DNA of 64,000 nt from CAZRGV01 sp964599655 (GCA_964599655.1 CAZRGV010000005.1:27272-91271), one strand, 5' to 3'; positions 1 through 9,546 are shown, counted from the stretch's first letter. A program made the numbers and translations. Notes: generated from the sequence alone by a model not told the origin.

Positions 1-1992
1 CCATCGGGCGAAAGGCTGTTCTCCGAGTCGGGGCAGGGCGTCCTGACCAAGCCATGCGTCTCGTTCGGTCTTGAGCGACCTTCCAAGCACCTTCTCGGCG
101 GCGTCGAAGAACTCGCGAGCCGAGACGGGCTTCCCCGCGTGATCCCGTCCGAAGCCATCCATGAAGAGATCAAACTTGGACGAGCCAATGAGGCGTCGCA
201 GTTCCGCCAGGATCAGCACGCCCTTACCGGCGGCGATATCGTACCACTCGTCGCGTCGAAGGTCGGGCTGGATCTCGCTGAGAGCCAGGTCGCGGCCGAG
301 TCTTGCTCTGGCGGCGAGGTAGCGAGAGCAGGGACCAAAGTGCGCGACCGCGAGCCGGTCGCGATCCGCCCTGGAGAGTCTCTCCTCCTTGGATTTGTGT
401 CGGAGCGCATTCTCGAGGGAGACAAGGCGCTCGCAATCGGCGAAAGCCGCGGCGAGCCAGATGTCGGCGTCGGACTCGGGAAGGATGGTCCCGTGCCAGG
501 CGGGCGTGTGCGCCGCCGCGATGGCGGGCGCGCTCGCGGTCGAGGATGGTCCCCGAAGATCGACGGCCTTCGTTTCCACCGGGGATGACGAGGGTGGCTC
601 AGCGCGGAGGAGTGTCCAGTCGTTCGGCACCAGTGAGCGGATCTCGGGGTAACGCTCGCGCTCGGACGGAGTTGGCTCCCAGACGCGGCCGAGCGGCGGA
701 CCGAAGACGGCGATGGTCGTAAGCGATCGGGCCAAGTCGGTTGTGGTGACCTTGGCGTCCAGTGAGGGGAACGCCGACAGAGGTGGAGTTGTAAACGCCT
801 CCATGCCGAATTCCGCGTTGATCTTTCCCTTGTGCTTGTCGAAAAGAGCGAGCCAGGCGCGGTCGCGGTCGTGAGGACGAAAGACGACGTTGGCGGGCTT
901 TCCCTGCGGGCCCGGCACGGTTTCCAGGCGAACTTGAAGATCCTTGGCGTTGTTGCAGCCCCAGTAGAATCCTTCCGTGCCGCCATACCACTGATTCTTG
1001 CTGCTCCGCCAGAGTCGCGATGTGTGTGTGCCCAGCTCGAACATGGCGATTTCGTTGGTTCGGGTATCAGCCATGAGCCACTCATTCGAGTATAAACCGT
1101 TGTTTTGATTCGAAAGGATGGCGACGGCGTCGTCGATGGAATCGGCGTATTGCACGGCGCGTCGGATGCGGGAACAGAGCGGCGTGCCGTCGATGTCGAA
1201 GGCGGTCTGGTGGAGCGTGGTCTCGCACACAATTAATCCACTGTCATTCATATAGTAATCCATACCACTCATGATGCCGCCGGGAAACGTTTGCATCAGA
1301 ACCCGATGGCCCTTCGAGGGGTTGATGTCGACCCAGACGTTGAAGTGCTGGGCGTGGAAGAGATTCCACATGGTGATATGGCCGATCACGACCTTGCCAT
1401 CGGCGGTGGCCGGGCCCGTGGCGACGAAGGCGCTACAATGCGACTCGGGCTCGGTTCGACGGGTGGTTTCGGGCGGTTCCCGGAAGACGCGGCCCTCGAG
1501 TCCTGTGGCGGTGGCGTCGAGTGCCTCGTCAACGAAGGTGGATTCGATCTCGGAGTTGATCGCGACGACGTCGAGGAAATCCACGGGGCGGCCGTCGACG
1601 TGGGCTCCGCCTGCGGCCGCGCCGTCGGCGATGCCCTTCATCTCTTCGAGATATTCCTTGTCGTAGCGTCGAAGGAACAGGGCATTGGCCAGGTTGCGAA
1701 GCTCTCGCCAGCCGTCGCTGGGCGATTTCGGAGCGCGGTAGCGGGCCAACGTCTGAATATAGTCTCGGATTTCGGATGCCAGAAGCCGACCATGCTGGTA
1801 TCCGCGTTCGTAAGGCTCACCCTCGATGTGGAGCACGATCCAACCGTCCTGCGGGTAGCGATAGGCTGGTCCGTGGCGTCGGACGGCGGCGGGATCGAGC
1901 TCGGTGGGTTTGAGCCGGGTTGTGGGAGAGGCTCCGAGCGTGATTGGCAACGCGAGGAGGAGCAACGCGACGCAGTGATTGAGTGATCGCAT
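1..1992 (-). CDS. Secreted C45-type (penicillin-acylase/phospholipase B-like) hydrolase, 3' end cut by window edge
   Basis: The frame is open for 664 codons from ATG at 1992 to the left edge, so the C-terminus is missing. The start has AAGGA about 10 nt upstream, and the first ~21 residues form a signal peptide. Residues ~55-75 (HIEGEPYERGYQHG) and the HCSAF motif, with Cys at about residue 186, match the N-terminal nucleophile region of C45 autoproteolytic acyl-hydrolases. Later segments such as NQNNGLYSNEWLMADT resemble the phospholipase B-like branch of the same fold. The last ~130 visible residues (AAGKGVLILAELRRLIG, then AREFFDAAEKVLGRSL) look like the C-terminal helices of M1-type peptidases, which suggests an extra module; that part is inference. 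The substrate is unknown, probably an amide or lipid outside the cytoplasm. It is transcribed the same way as the downstream-numbered ABC genes but sits 167 nt past the DUF4340 stop. Confidence 0.8.
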   Translation of the reverse strand, partial: MRSLNHCVALLLLALPITLGASPTTRLKPTELDPAAVRRHGPAYRYPQDGWIVLHIEGEPYERGYQHGRLLASEIRDYIQTLARYRAPKSPSDGWRELRNLANALFLRRYDKEYLEEMKGIADGAAAGGAHVDGRPVDFLDVVAINSEIESTFVDEALDATATGLEGRVFREPPETTRRTEPESHCSAFVATGPATADGKVVIGHITMWNLFHAQHFNVWVDINPSKGHRVLMQTFPGGIMSGMDYYMNDSGLIVCETTLHQTAFDIDGTPLCSRIRRAVQYADSIDDAVAILSNQNNGLYSNEWLMADTRTNEIAMFELGTHTSRLWRSSKNQWYGGTEGFYWGCNNAKDLQVRLETVPGPQGKPANVVFRPHDRDRAWLALFDKHKGKINAEFGMEAFTTPPLSAFPSLDAKVTTTDLARSLTTIAVFGPPLGRVWEPTPSERERYPEIRSLVPNDWTLLRAEPPSSSPVETKAVDLRGPSSTASAPAIAAAHTPAWHGTILPESDADIWLAAAFADCERLVSLENALRHKSKEERLSRADRDRLAVAHFGPCSRYLAARARLGRDLALSEIQPDLRRDEWYDIAAGKGVLILAELRRLIGSSKFDLFMDGFGRDHAGKPVSAREFFDAAEKVLGRSLKTERDAWLGQDALPRLGEQPFARW

Positions 1993-2159
1993 GAGCGCGT
2001 TCCTTACGAATCGGACGGGAGAATTGTCGCGATTGTAAGCGGTGGCGCCCGTGTTGCGAAGTCTCAACCGTGCCAGAAGGCGATCGGCGTGATTGGAGAA
2101 CGCCGTCGGAGGGCCAGGGGCATTGCGCGGCTCCGACGGCGAGCGTTACGGACTGGAGT

Positions 2160-3704
2160 TTACTGGTCGTCCACGGACGGGCCGACGACGGGTGGGGGGA
2201 TGGGGCTGTCACCGCCGGGGGCCATGCCGGGAAGAGTGAACGGGTTGGGACCGTTGGGGCCTGTTGCGGGGGTTGCCGCTCGCGTGAGGGCTTTGCGGTC
2301 GAGCACGAGCTTGCGGTAGGCGTCGCCTGGCACCACGTAGTACCAGGGGGCGAAACGATCGCTCAGTTCCTTGGCGCGCTTTCGGCCCTCGTCGAGCTTG
2401 CGTTGGTATTCGGTCTTCTCGTCCTCTGCCTTCTTCTCGAGTTCCTTGGTCTTGGCCTGCCGTTCTTCGGCAGTGCGCTGAAAGACATCGATGGGAAGCT
2501 CGGAGTCAGCGTCGGTCTTGGGCGGGATGGGCTTGGGGATGATCTCCGGATCGAACTGAGCGGTGACGAAGAGGTAGCGGCTTTCGACGGCCCCTTCAGG
2601 CTTTTCGGCTGACTCGGAGGTGGCTGCGGGTTTCGCGGAAGCGGAGTTCGTCGGTTCCTTCGACCCGGCGGTCAGGGCTTCGCCGCGGGCGAAGGTGACT
2701 TCGCCGAAACGGAGGATGTAGACCACGCCGTCCGCCTCGGTGACGTAGAGGTCCCCCTCGTTCGAGAGTAGGCGACCCTGGATCAAGTGGAATCCTTTGC
2801 TCGCCAGCGAGGCGCGCGATTCGGGACTCAATGAGATGCCGTTCTCGTCGGCGGCCTTCAGTTCGGCTGTCAGTCCCGGCGGCTTGGGCCGAACGCCGAC
2901 AATCTTCAGGTCGGCGAGCGTCGAGGTGAGGGTGGACATCACGTCCTTATTGAGTTGCTCGCCAGGGGCAAGTCCCTCCATGGTCCAGTCTGAGGTGGCA
3001 TCTTTGCGCTGGGCGGTGAGGAACTCTCCGACATCGAGGGTTTGTCGCTCGGGATCGATCTTGTGGTTATCGAAGACGGCCACCCGGATCTCTGAGGGCT
3101 GAAGCTTGAGGAGATTCGTCTCGATCCAGTCGGAGAATCGCGTGGAGAGTTCGGCGTTATCGAGCTTGACGCCGTAAACCCGGTTTTGATCGGGCCGACG
3201 AACGAAGCGCTGTTCCGGATTGTCGGGGACCGGCTTGCCGATGATGAGATCGGCGAGCACCTTATCGGACCGGTCGCGAAGGGTGACGCGCTTTCCGAGT
3301 CCGTCAGGGCTGGTGGCCTTGGGGTCGAGCGGATCGAGGACGCCCATGGCCTTGTGGTCCTCGGGACGGTCGGAACGGATAGCATCCTTGGTCAGGCCGA
3401 TGATCCACGACGCGGTTTTCGCCAGGCGGTCCTGAGCGTCGGCGGGATAGTCGTAGTGGGAGGGGATGACCCATCGGCCGTCCTTGAGAGTGACCTTGAA
3501 GGGCAGGGGGGAGCCGGTCTCCTGGTCGAACTCGACCACCTCGAGGGTGGTGGCGTCCTCCGGCGTGAAGTCGGGGAAGAACGGCTGCCCTTGATCGTTG
3601 AATTCCTCGGCCGGCCGGTTGACGGGTCGAGTGGCCAGGGCGGCGGTCGCCATCAGCAGGGCCGCGACGGCGACGAAGATGGCGGTTTTCTTCAACTCGT
3701 GCAT
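2160..3704 (-). CDS. DUF4340 domain protein, partner of Gld-type ABC transporter
   Basis: This 514-residue protein has an N-terminal hydrophobic anchor (about residues 8-25) followed by a DUF4340-like extracytoplasmic region. That region carries repeated beta-alpha units with 'VTLKDGRWVIPSHYDYPAD' and 'DLIIGKPVPDN' type motifs. A charged coiled-coil stretch (KTKELEKKAEDEKTEYQRK) lies near residues 420-450, and the tail is rich in Pro and Gly. DUF4340 proteins usually sit next to GldF/GldG-like ABC genes, as here: the fused permease gene ends 94 nt upstream. The likely role is a periplasmic or surface accessory subunit of that transporter, with an unknown substrate. The ATG at 3704 is the only sensible start because the hydrophobic segment follows at once. 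Regulation is probably shared with the operon. Confidence 0.85.
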   Translation of the reverse strand: MHELKKTAIFVAVAALLMATAALATRPVNRPAEEFNDQGQPFFPDFTPEDATTLEVVEFDQETGSPLPFKVTLKDGRWVIPSHYDYPADAQDRLAKTASWIIGLTKDAIRSDRPEDHKAMGVLDPLDPKATSPDGLGKRVTLRDRSDKVLADLIIGKPVPDNPEQRFVRRPDQNRVYGVKLDNAELSTRFSDWIETNLLKLQPSEIRVAVFDNHKIDPERQTLDVGEFLTAQRKDATSDWTMEGLAPGEQLNKDVMSTLTSTLADLKIVGVRPKPPGLTAELKAADENGISLSPESRASLASKGFHLIQGRLLSNEGDLYVTEADGVVYILRFGEVTFARGEALTAGSKEPTNSASAKPAATSESAEKPEGAVESRYLFVTAQFDPEIIPKPIPPKTDADSELPIDVFQRTAEERQAKTKELEKKAEDEKTEYQRKLDEGRKRAKELSDRFAPWYYVVPGDAYRKLVLDRKALTRAATPATGPNGPNPFTLPGMAPGGDSPIPPPVVGPSVDDQ

Positions 3705-3798
3705 CTCAGTTCATCCGTAAGGCCCTGACGAGGGTCAAGGGCGTTGGTTTTCGGGCCGATCGGGAGACCTACCGATCCATGACCGTCAATTGATGGAC

Positions 3799-6700
3799 TC
3801 ATGCCAGTCGGCTAGGGTTGGCCCCTCGGTTTTCTCGACTGGCGCGGATGAAGAAAACGAAGACACCGAGAATCAAGGCGGGCAGGGGGGTTAGCGCGAT
3901 GGCCTGCGCCCGGACCCGGTTCTGGATGGCCTCGATGGCCTGCTCACGCCTGGCCTTGCTTTCCTCGATGGCCTGCTTCTTCTCCGCCTCGATTTCGGAC
4001 TTGATCAGGTCGAGCCGGCGTTGCTCGACCTGCTGACGGTAGCGAACCATACTTTCCTTGGTGCGCTCGTCATATTCTTTGCTATTACGGATCTTGTCGA
4101 CCGCGTCGTCTAGACGCTTCTGGGCGGCTTCGAGCTGCGACCTGGCATTATCCTCGGCCTTCTGTTCTTCGGCCTGGCTCTTGTCGATATAACGCTTCGA
4201 CTCGGCTTCCAGAGCGGTGAGCGTGCGGTGCTTGGGCCGCTTCTTCCGAAGTTCGATGAAGGTTTCGTCACCGGCGAGGGTGTCAACGCAGTTCAGAACG
4301 AAGGTCACGTTGTCAAAGTCGAGGAAGTCGAACGTCGAGGTTGGCTTGCGTCGAAGCTCGAAGAAGCTGTCGGAGATCATGTCGAGGTCGGCGACGGCGA
4401 TGACGCGGATCTTGGACTTGGCAGCGGTTTGCTTCGCGTCCTTGCCCTCGGCATGCGCCGGGTCTTGGACCGTGCCTTCGATTTTCGCCGCGAGGGTATA
4501 GGGGCGATTGCTCGGGAAGTGGGGTCGTTCAGGGCGGAGTCGAGAGAGACCGAAGGGTCCTCGCTGGAGCGCCTCGTCGTAGGAGAGTGTTCCACCGAGG
4601 TCGTTGGTCCGGAGCAAGGGTGTGAACGTTGGGTCGCCGGGCATCGCCCGGCTTCGAAGGAGGCCGGGGAAGGGGAGGAAGATTTCTTGAAGCCCGGAAC
4701 TGATTGGGTCGTTGCCGAAGGGCTCGCTGGCGCCGCTGCCGCGGCCAATGAAGATGTACTCGACCGGCAACTCGAGCTGCGGGTGGGGATTGTACGGATT
4801 CCAGACGATTTCGGTGCGCGGCCATTCGATGCCGAGCAAGTCGAGCAAAGGCAGGAGGTTTCCCTTGGGCTCCGGTGGTGGGGCATTGAACATCCCTCCC
4901 ATCGGGGTTCGGCGCTCTTCCGGAGCCAGGCTCAGGTTGACGAGAGGCATCGGGTCGAGGAGCAAGAGGGTGGCGCCCCCCTTGCGAATGTATTCGGTGA
5001 GGTTCTCGATCTGCTTCTGGGTTAGAGAGGGCGCCTGGGCCACGAGGACTGCGTCGAAGATCGTGGTCGATTTCTGGGCGCGGACTGTGGGTCTGGCGGA
5101 GTTCTCGCCGGTCAGAGCGCTCTGCGCGGTCAGTTCAGGGACATGCTGGCCGGTGAATCGGCCCTTGAACGTGACCTCGACGGCCGTTTTTGGGAGCGGT
5201 CCGCCCGACGCCGAAAGATCAGACGGGTCGAGGTTGGACAGCTCTGCCAGCGCCTTAGCGACGGCAGGTGCGTCGGCGTTGTAAGGGATCGGCGGAGTGG
5301 TCTGACCGTCGAAGGTGAGCGTGAACGTTCCGCCGTTGGGGATTCCCGAGATGCTGATGGTTTGAACTTCCTCGATCGGAATCGGGACGTCGGCCGAGAC
5401 GGGGCCGACTTCGTATTGTTTCTTTAGCTCTTGGACGATCTCCCACTCGGTTTCCTGGGACATCGACTGGAAGTCGAGGCCGCCGAGGAGCTTGGCGTCG
5501 GTTTCTAGGATGCCGACGCGCTTTCGCTCCGAGCCCGAGACCACCCGGATCGATCGGGTCAATTCGTACTCGACCGGCAGGCCGCGATCGAAGAAGGGAA
5601 CCACGACCTGTTCCAATCCCGACGTGAAGGCCACGCCCAGATAAAGCTCTTCGGTGGACTGTCGGCCCTCGTTGATGGTCGGAACGCGTTTGGCGGTGAT
5701 TCCGAAGCGTTTCTCGGCCTCGCGCGCTTCGTCCGAGTAGCGTCTGGTCTCGACCAGATTGAGGCGGATCTTATCGCCTCCCATCGCGGCGAACTCGCGG
5801 AGCGTGTTCAGAAGATCGGCCTTGACTTGTACGTATTCACGAGGGACTTCCGGACTATAGTAGGCTTGGATGTAGACGGGTCGATCGGTAGGGAGCGACT
5901 GAACGAGATCGCGCGAGGGCTTTGAAAGGGTGTGAAGGCGCTCCTCGGTCGCGTCGACTCGCACGTTGATCCAGCGGCTCACGAGGACGTCGGCGCTGAT
6001 GAGGGCGAGCACGACAGAGGCAACCCGTACCACCGCGTGGATCCAGCGGCCGGCACTCGCCTGGCCCCCCGCCCAGTGCCGTCGACCGAGCAGGACCCGG
6101 TTCAGGTAGAGCATGCCGGCTGCCATCGCGAGGAAATAGACGACCCCCGAGAGCGGTACCACGCCCGTACCGAAGTCGTGGAATTGCGAGGGGATCGAAA
6201 GATCCTCGATCACCCGTTGCGTGTTGGTTCCCGCCAGCGCCGAGGACAGGCCGCCGAACGCTTTTCCGATCCCTGAGAGCCATTTCAAGCCCTGGAGCGA
6301 GCTGATCATCTCTCCCACCGGACCCAACCCACTGGCGAATACCGGCACGGCGCAGAACACCGCGCCCAGAATGAACGCCACCGTGACGTTGGACGAGAGC
6401 AACGAGGCGACCATTCCCACAGCGATCAGCATGACGCCCATCAGCCAGTAGCCGAGGTATGTCGCGGCGATCACACCAAGATCGGGATTGCCCAGCGACT
6501 TCAAGAGCGGCACGTGGCCGACCGCCAGAAAGATCAGGGAAACCGTGTAAATCCCGAGTGCGGCGAGGTACTTCCCGAGCACCACCTCGACATCGTTCGC
6601 CGGCAGGGTCAGTAACAGTTCGTCGGTGCCTTGCCGGCGTTCCTCGGCCCAGATGCTCATCGTCACGGCCGGGATGAAGAACAGCAGCAGGTAGGGCATC

Positions 6701-7035
6701 CAGGCGTTGAGCGGGTCGAGATTCGCCAGGTTGTTGGCGAAGAAGATGGGCTGCCAGAACTCAGCCCAGGAGCAAACCAAAACGAACAAGAAAATAAAAA
6801 CGTATCCGGTTGGATTACTGAAATAACCGAGGAAGTTGCGACCAAAGACCGCGCCGACGACGTGCGGGCGGAACGGCGCCGTGAGTCGGCGGCCCGAGCG
6901 CTCGGACCGCGACGACGTTTCAGCCTGCTGGTTTTGAAGCGTGGTCACGTCTGACGATCCCTCTCGATGGGGTCTCTCGTTCCGGAGGCCTGAGAGCCTC
7001 GTGGAACGGGTTATCGGTACCTGAATCGTTCTCAT
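3799..7035 (-). CDS. Fused ABC-2 permease (GldF-like) and GldG-like auxiliary protein with an inserted beta domain
   Basis: The protein is 1078 residues from ATG 7035; a GTG at 6948 is an alternative start preceded by GAGAGGGA. Residues ~60-320 form an ABC-2 permease with about six membrane helices and the EERRQGTDELLLTLP motif typical of GldF. A further helix (~335-352) leads into a GldG/ABC_transp_aux extracytoplasmic domain (DATEERLHTLS, then the AYYSPEVP segment). Residues ~557-654 are an insertion with the pattern GGTFTLTFDGQTT...IPYNADA...VTFKGRFTGQ, which resembles repeat modules of giant planctomycete surface proteins. The GldG fold resumes at FDAVLVAQAPSLTQ. A long coiled coil (~935-1040) and a final membrane helix (~1045-1063) end the protein. 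It follows the ATPase gene by 43 nt, so the two probably form one complex. Confidence 0.88.
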   Translation of the reverse strand: MRTIQVPITRSTRLSGLRNERPHREGSSDVTTLQNQQAETSSRSERSGRRLTAPFRPHVVGAVFGRNFLGYFSNPTGYVFIFLFVLVCSWAEFWQPIFFANNLANLDPLNAWMPYLLLFFIPAVTMSIWAEERRQGTDELLLTLPANDVEVVLGKYLAALGIYTVSLIFLAVGHVPLLKSLGNPDLGVIAATYLGYWLMGVMLIAVGMVASLLSSNVTVAFILGAVFCAVPVFASGLGPVGEMISSLQGLKWLSGIGKAFGGLSSALAGTNTQRVIEDLSIPSQFHDFGTGVVPLSGVVYFLAMAAGMLYLNRVLLGRRHWAGGQASAGRWIHAVVRVASVVLALISADVLVSRWINVRVDATEERLHTLSKPSRDLVQSLPTDRPVYIQAYYSPEVPREYVQVKADLLNTLREFAAMGGDKIRLNLVETRRYSDEAREAEKRFGITAKRVPTINEGRQSTEELYLGVAFTSGLEQVVVPFFDRGLPVEYELTRSIRVVSGSERKRVGILETDAKLLGGLDFQSMSQETEWEIVQELKKQYEVGPVSADVPIPIEEVQTISISGIPNGGTFTLTFDGQTTPPIPYNADAPAVAKALAELSNLDPSDLSASGGPLPKTAVEVTFKGRFTGQHVPELTAQSALTGENSARPTVRAQKSTTIFDAVLVAQAPSLTQKQIENLTEYIRKGGATLLLLDPMPLVNLSLAPEERRTPMGGMFNAPPPEPKGNLLPLLDLLGIEWPRTEIVWNPYNPHPQLELPVEYIFIGRGSGASEPFGNDPISSGLQEIFLPFPGLLRSRAMPGDPTFTPLLRTNDLGGTLSYDEALQRGPFGLSRLRPERPHFPSNRPYTLAAKIEGTVQDPAHAEGKDAKQTAAKSKIRVIAVADLDMISDSFFELRRKPTSTFDFLDFDNVTFVLNCVDTLAGDETFIELRKKRPKHRTLTALEAESKRYIDKSQAEEQKAEDNARSQLEAAQKRLDDAVDKIRNSKEYDERTKESMVRYRQQVEQRRLDLIKSEIEAEKKQAIEESKARREQAIEAIQNRVRAQAIALTPLPALILGVFVFFIRASRENRGANPSRLA

Positions 7036-7078
7036 GATCCGCCACGACGCGCCGATGTCGTCGCGACGTCGGGTGTGG

Positions 7079-7813
7079 TCAACTTGCCGCGCCGGCCTGG
7101 GTGAGTCGCTGGAACTGGTCCTCGAGGGGGCGACCATCGGCCACGAGGTCAGCGGGACTGCCGTCGAAGACGATTTGCCCTTCGTGGATGAACAGGACGC
7201 GGTCGGCCACCGGTTCCACTTCCTGGAGGATATGCGTCGAGACCAGGATGGTTTTCGACTGGCCAAGCTCGCGAATCAGCCGCCGGACGCCACGGATTTG
7301 GTTGGGATCGAGGCCGCTGGTGGGCTCGTCCATGATCAGGACGTCCGGGTCGTGAAGCAGGGCCTGGGCCATGGAGACTCGCTGGCGGTAGCCCTTGGAC
7401 AACTTGCCGATCGGCTTGTTGGCGACGCTCGCGAGAGAGCACTGCTCGATCACCGCTTCGATTCGATCCCGGAGGCGTGAACTCGACAGGCCGCGGGCCA
7501 TTCCGAAAAAACGCAAGAGGCTCAACGGCGTCATGTCGGGATAGAGCGGGCCGTTTTCGGGCAAATAGCCGAGATGTTCGGCGGCGGCGATCCGATCGGC
7601 CTGAACATCGATTCCAGCGATCTTCGCGGTCCCTCGTGTCGGGGCGATGAAACCCGTCAGAAGTCGCATCGTCGTCGTTTTCCCCGCTCCATTCGGGCCG
7701 AGGAAGGCCACGACCTGATTGGCAGGGATCTGGAACGAGACGTCGCGGACCGCCAGGAACGATCCGAATTGCTTCCAGAGGCCGTCGGCCTCGATCATCA
7801 TGGGCGTCGACAT
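7079..7813 (-). CDS. ABC transporter ATP-binding protein (GldA-like)
   Basis: This 244-residue ATPase has Walker A GPNGAGKTTT, the signature LSKGYRQRVSMAQALL, Walker B DVLIMDEPTSGLDP and the H-loop VSTHIL. The DRD/CcmA-type arrangement and the LPENGPLYPDMT Q-loop region match the GldA family that pairs with ABC-2 permeases. The start at 7813 (MSTPMMIEADG) has GAAGGA just upstream; a second ATG four codons later is also possible. The longer open frame up to 7930 is not conserved-looking and is left out. It is the first gene of the operon with the fused permease and the DUF4340 protein. The transported substrate cannot be told from sequence; relatives act in gliding, secretion or polysaccharide export. 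Confidence 0.93.
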   Translation of the reverse strand: MSTPMMIEADGLWKQFGSFLAVRDVSFQIPANQVVAFLGPNGAGKTTTMRLLTGFIAPTRGTAKIAGIDVQADRIAAAEHLGYLPENGPLYPDMTPLSLLRFFGMARGLSSSRLRDRIEAVIEQCSLASVANKPIGKLSKGYRQRVSMAQALLHDPDVLIMDEPTSGLDPNQIRGVRRLIRELGQSKTILVSTHILQEVEPVADRVLFIHEGQIVFDGSPADLVADGRPLEDQFQRLTQAGAAS

Positions 7814-8318
7814 AATCCTTCGCCGTCCTGGATGATAACTGCTACTCTTGAGTCTCACGCCATGAAACAAAACAGGCCCCGTCGCACGCGGGGTCGGGCG
7901 GGGACTGCGTTCGCTGGTAGGGCCCCACAAGGAGGGACCGGCCCAACCTGGCCCTCATTATGAACAACAAATCGGCTCGAAATCAACCGGACCAACGAAT
8001 CGCCATCGTTCGAGGCCCCGCAACCACGTTACGATTCTTCGCGAGGATCGGTTCGAGTTCGTAAGCGAAACCGCGCTCCGAGGTTGCCGTCGAACGCGAG
8101 ATCCTCCATGATCTCGGATCGGACGACGCGAGTCAGGTCCAAGGATCGCCATGGCGGTTGGAACCGAATGGCATTTCCGGTTCGCGACACTCAAGGCGGC
8201 GAATCAGGCGTGTTGACGAGCCAGCCATGAGGCCTCGCCGATCGGCGATCTCCCCAGGAAATGGCCAGAGGTTTTTCAGCCCGATGGACCGGTTCGGGAT
8301 GCAACGAGGAGACGATTG
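7814..8318. other. Divergent intergenic region without a convincing gene
   Basis: This 505-nt gap separates the minus-strand ABC operon from the plus-strand oxidoreductase and should hold promoters for both. Short open frames here are Arg/Ser/Pro rich and lack ribosome binding sites. No clear promoter hexamers or dyads stood out. Confidence 0.5.
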
Positions 8319-9356
8319 ATGAGCACGCCGGCCCCCCTACGAGGCGCCTTGATTGGCTGCGGATTCGTGTCACGGTATCATCTGTCGGCCTGGCAACGCC
8401 ACGACCGGGCTCGATTGGTGGCAGTCTGCGACACGAGGCCGGAACGCCTCGACTGGGCCCGGACCCTGGCGCCGGAGGCCCGGACGTACAGCGACGCGTG
8501 TGGAATGCTCGAGTCCGAACGCCCCGACTTTGTCGAGATTTGTACGAGGCCCGATAGTCACCGCGATCTGACCGAGCTCGCCGCGAGGCAAGGAGCGCAC
8601 GTGCTCTGTCAAAAGCCGGCCGCCGAGCATCGAGACGATCTGCTGGCCATGATCGACGCCTGCGAACTGGCGGGTGTCCGGCTGATGATTCACGAGAACT
8701 GGCGATTTCGGCCCTGGAATCGCGCCCTTCGCGAAGCGATCGAGAGTGGAATGATCGGTGTCCCCATTCGACTTCGCCTGGCGCACCGCGATACGCGAGC
8801 GCTTCGCCCCGACGGGTTCAAGGATCAACCGTATTTTCACGAGATGAATCACTTAATTCTCCTGGAGATGGGTCCCCACCTGATCGACACCGCGCGTTGG
8901 CTGCTCGGCGAGGTACAATCGGTTTCGGCGACGCTCGGCCGCTTCGGTCTGGGCCACGTTGGAGAGGACGTTGCCTGGCTTTCGCTTCGATTCGTCTCGG
9001 GAGCCCTCGGGTGGCTCGACATGTCCTGGTGCGCGACGGCCGATCTGGCTCGTCCGGAATGGGCCCTCAACGAGACCGTCATCGAGGGAACGGAGGCGAC
9101 TCTGAAACTCCTCCGTGATGGGTCGCTGCTCAGGATGGGACACAACGGCGAGACCGATCGGCGACCTGTCCCCTTACCCGAGTCCGATTCCGAGGTTTAT
9201 CTTCAGGGTTACATCGCCACCCAGTCCCATTTTCTCGACGGGCTTCTCCAGGGAACCGAACACGAGACCAGCGGCCGAGAGACGCTCAAGACCATGGACA
9301 TCCTATGGGCTGGCTACCGATCGGCGCGTGAGCAGCGAACCGTCCAACTTGTGTAG
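8319..9356 (+). CDS. Gfo/Idh/MocA family NAD(P)-dependent oxidoreductase
   Basis: This 345-residue protein has an N-terminal Rossmann fold with the GCGFVS nucleotide-binding loop at residues 13-18. The usual EKP motif reads CQKP (residues 97-100), so the common Glu is Gln. A C-terminal alpha/beta domain includes HEMNHLILLEMGPHLIDTARWLLG, the family region that holds the substrate-binding His. Such enzymes oxidise or reduce sugars, inositols or related polyols in the cytoplasm, and planctomycetes carry many paralogs of unknown substrate. The ATG at 8319 is preceded by GAGGAGA at a good distance; the TTG one codon earlier is less likely. The downstream acetamidase gene is 190 nt away across an AT-rich spacer, so co-transcription is uncertain. 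Confidence 0.9.
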   Translation: MSTPAPLRGALIGCGFVSRYHLSAWQRHDRARLVAVCDTRPERLDWARTLAPEARTYSDACGMLESERPDFVEICTRPDSHRDLTELAARQGAHVLCQKPAAEHRDDLLAMIDACELAGVRLMIHENWRFRPWNRALREAIESGMIGVPIRLRLAHRDTRALRPDGFKDQPYFHEMNHLILLEMGPHLIDTARWLLGEVQSVSATLGRFGLGHVGEDVAWLSLRFVSGALGWLDMSWCATADLARPEWALNETVIEGTEATLKLLRDGSLLRMGHNGETDRRPVPLPESDSEVYLQGYIATQSHFLDGLLQGTEHETSGRETLKTMDILWAGYRSAREQRTVQLV

Positions 9357-9429
9357 TGTTTTAAAAAACCTTGATTGCTTAAGTATTTATTATTAATTTT
9401 TAAAATATGATAGAACTCATATAATACGA
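9357..9429. promoter_or_regulatory. AT-rich island upstream of acetamidase gene
   Basis: About 70 nt are strongly A+T rich (TTAAAAAA, TATTTATTATTAATTTTTAAAATATG) in an otherwise GC-rich contig. The island lies ~120-190 nt before the acetamidase start. It could be an UP-element/promoter region or a termination zone for the oxidoreductase. No hexamer pair is clear enough to name. Confidence 0.35.
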
Positions 9430-9546
9430 TCACGCCAGTGCGGCGAGGGGAAAGTCGTCACGTTTTCGATCGGGGCTGGCGGACGTCCTCACGAGGGGAT
9501 TTCTTCACCGCGAGGCGCGCGTCCGTCAGGTTCAGGGAGCCAGGGT

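Noticed and set aside
213..1232. 339-codon minus-strand open frame
   Set aside because: It is Arg/Ser/Pro rich and lies in a shifted frame of the C45-type hydrolase, whose own frame carries recognisable motifs.
7035..7266. N-terminal extension of the fused permease frame
   Set aside because: The first 77 codons overlap the end of the ATPase gene and are shadow-like; ATG 7035 or GTG 6948 is more plausible.
7958..8194. 78-codon minus-strand frame
   Set aside because: It has no ribosome binding site, a biased composition and no motif.
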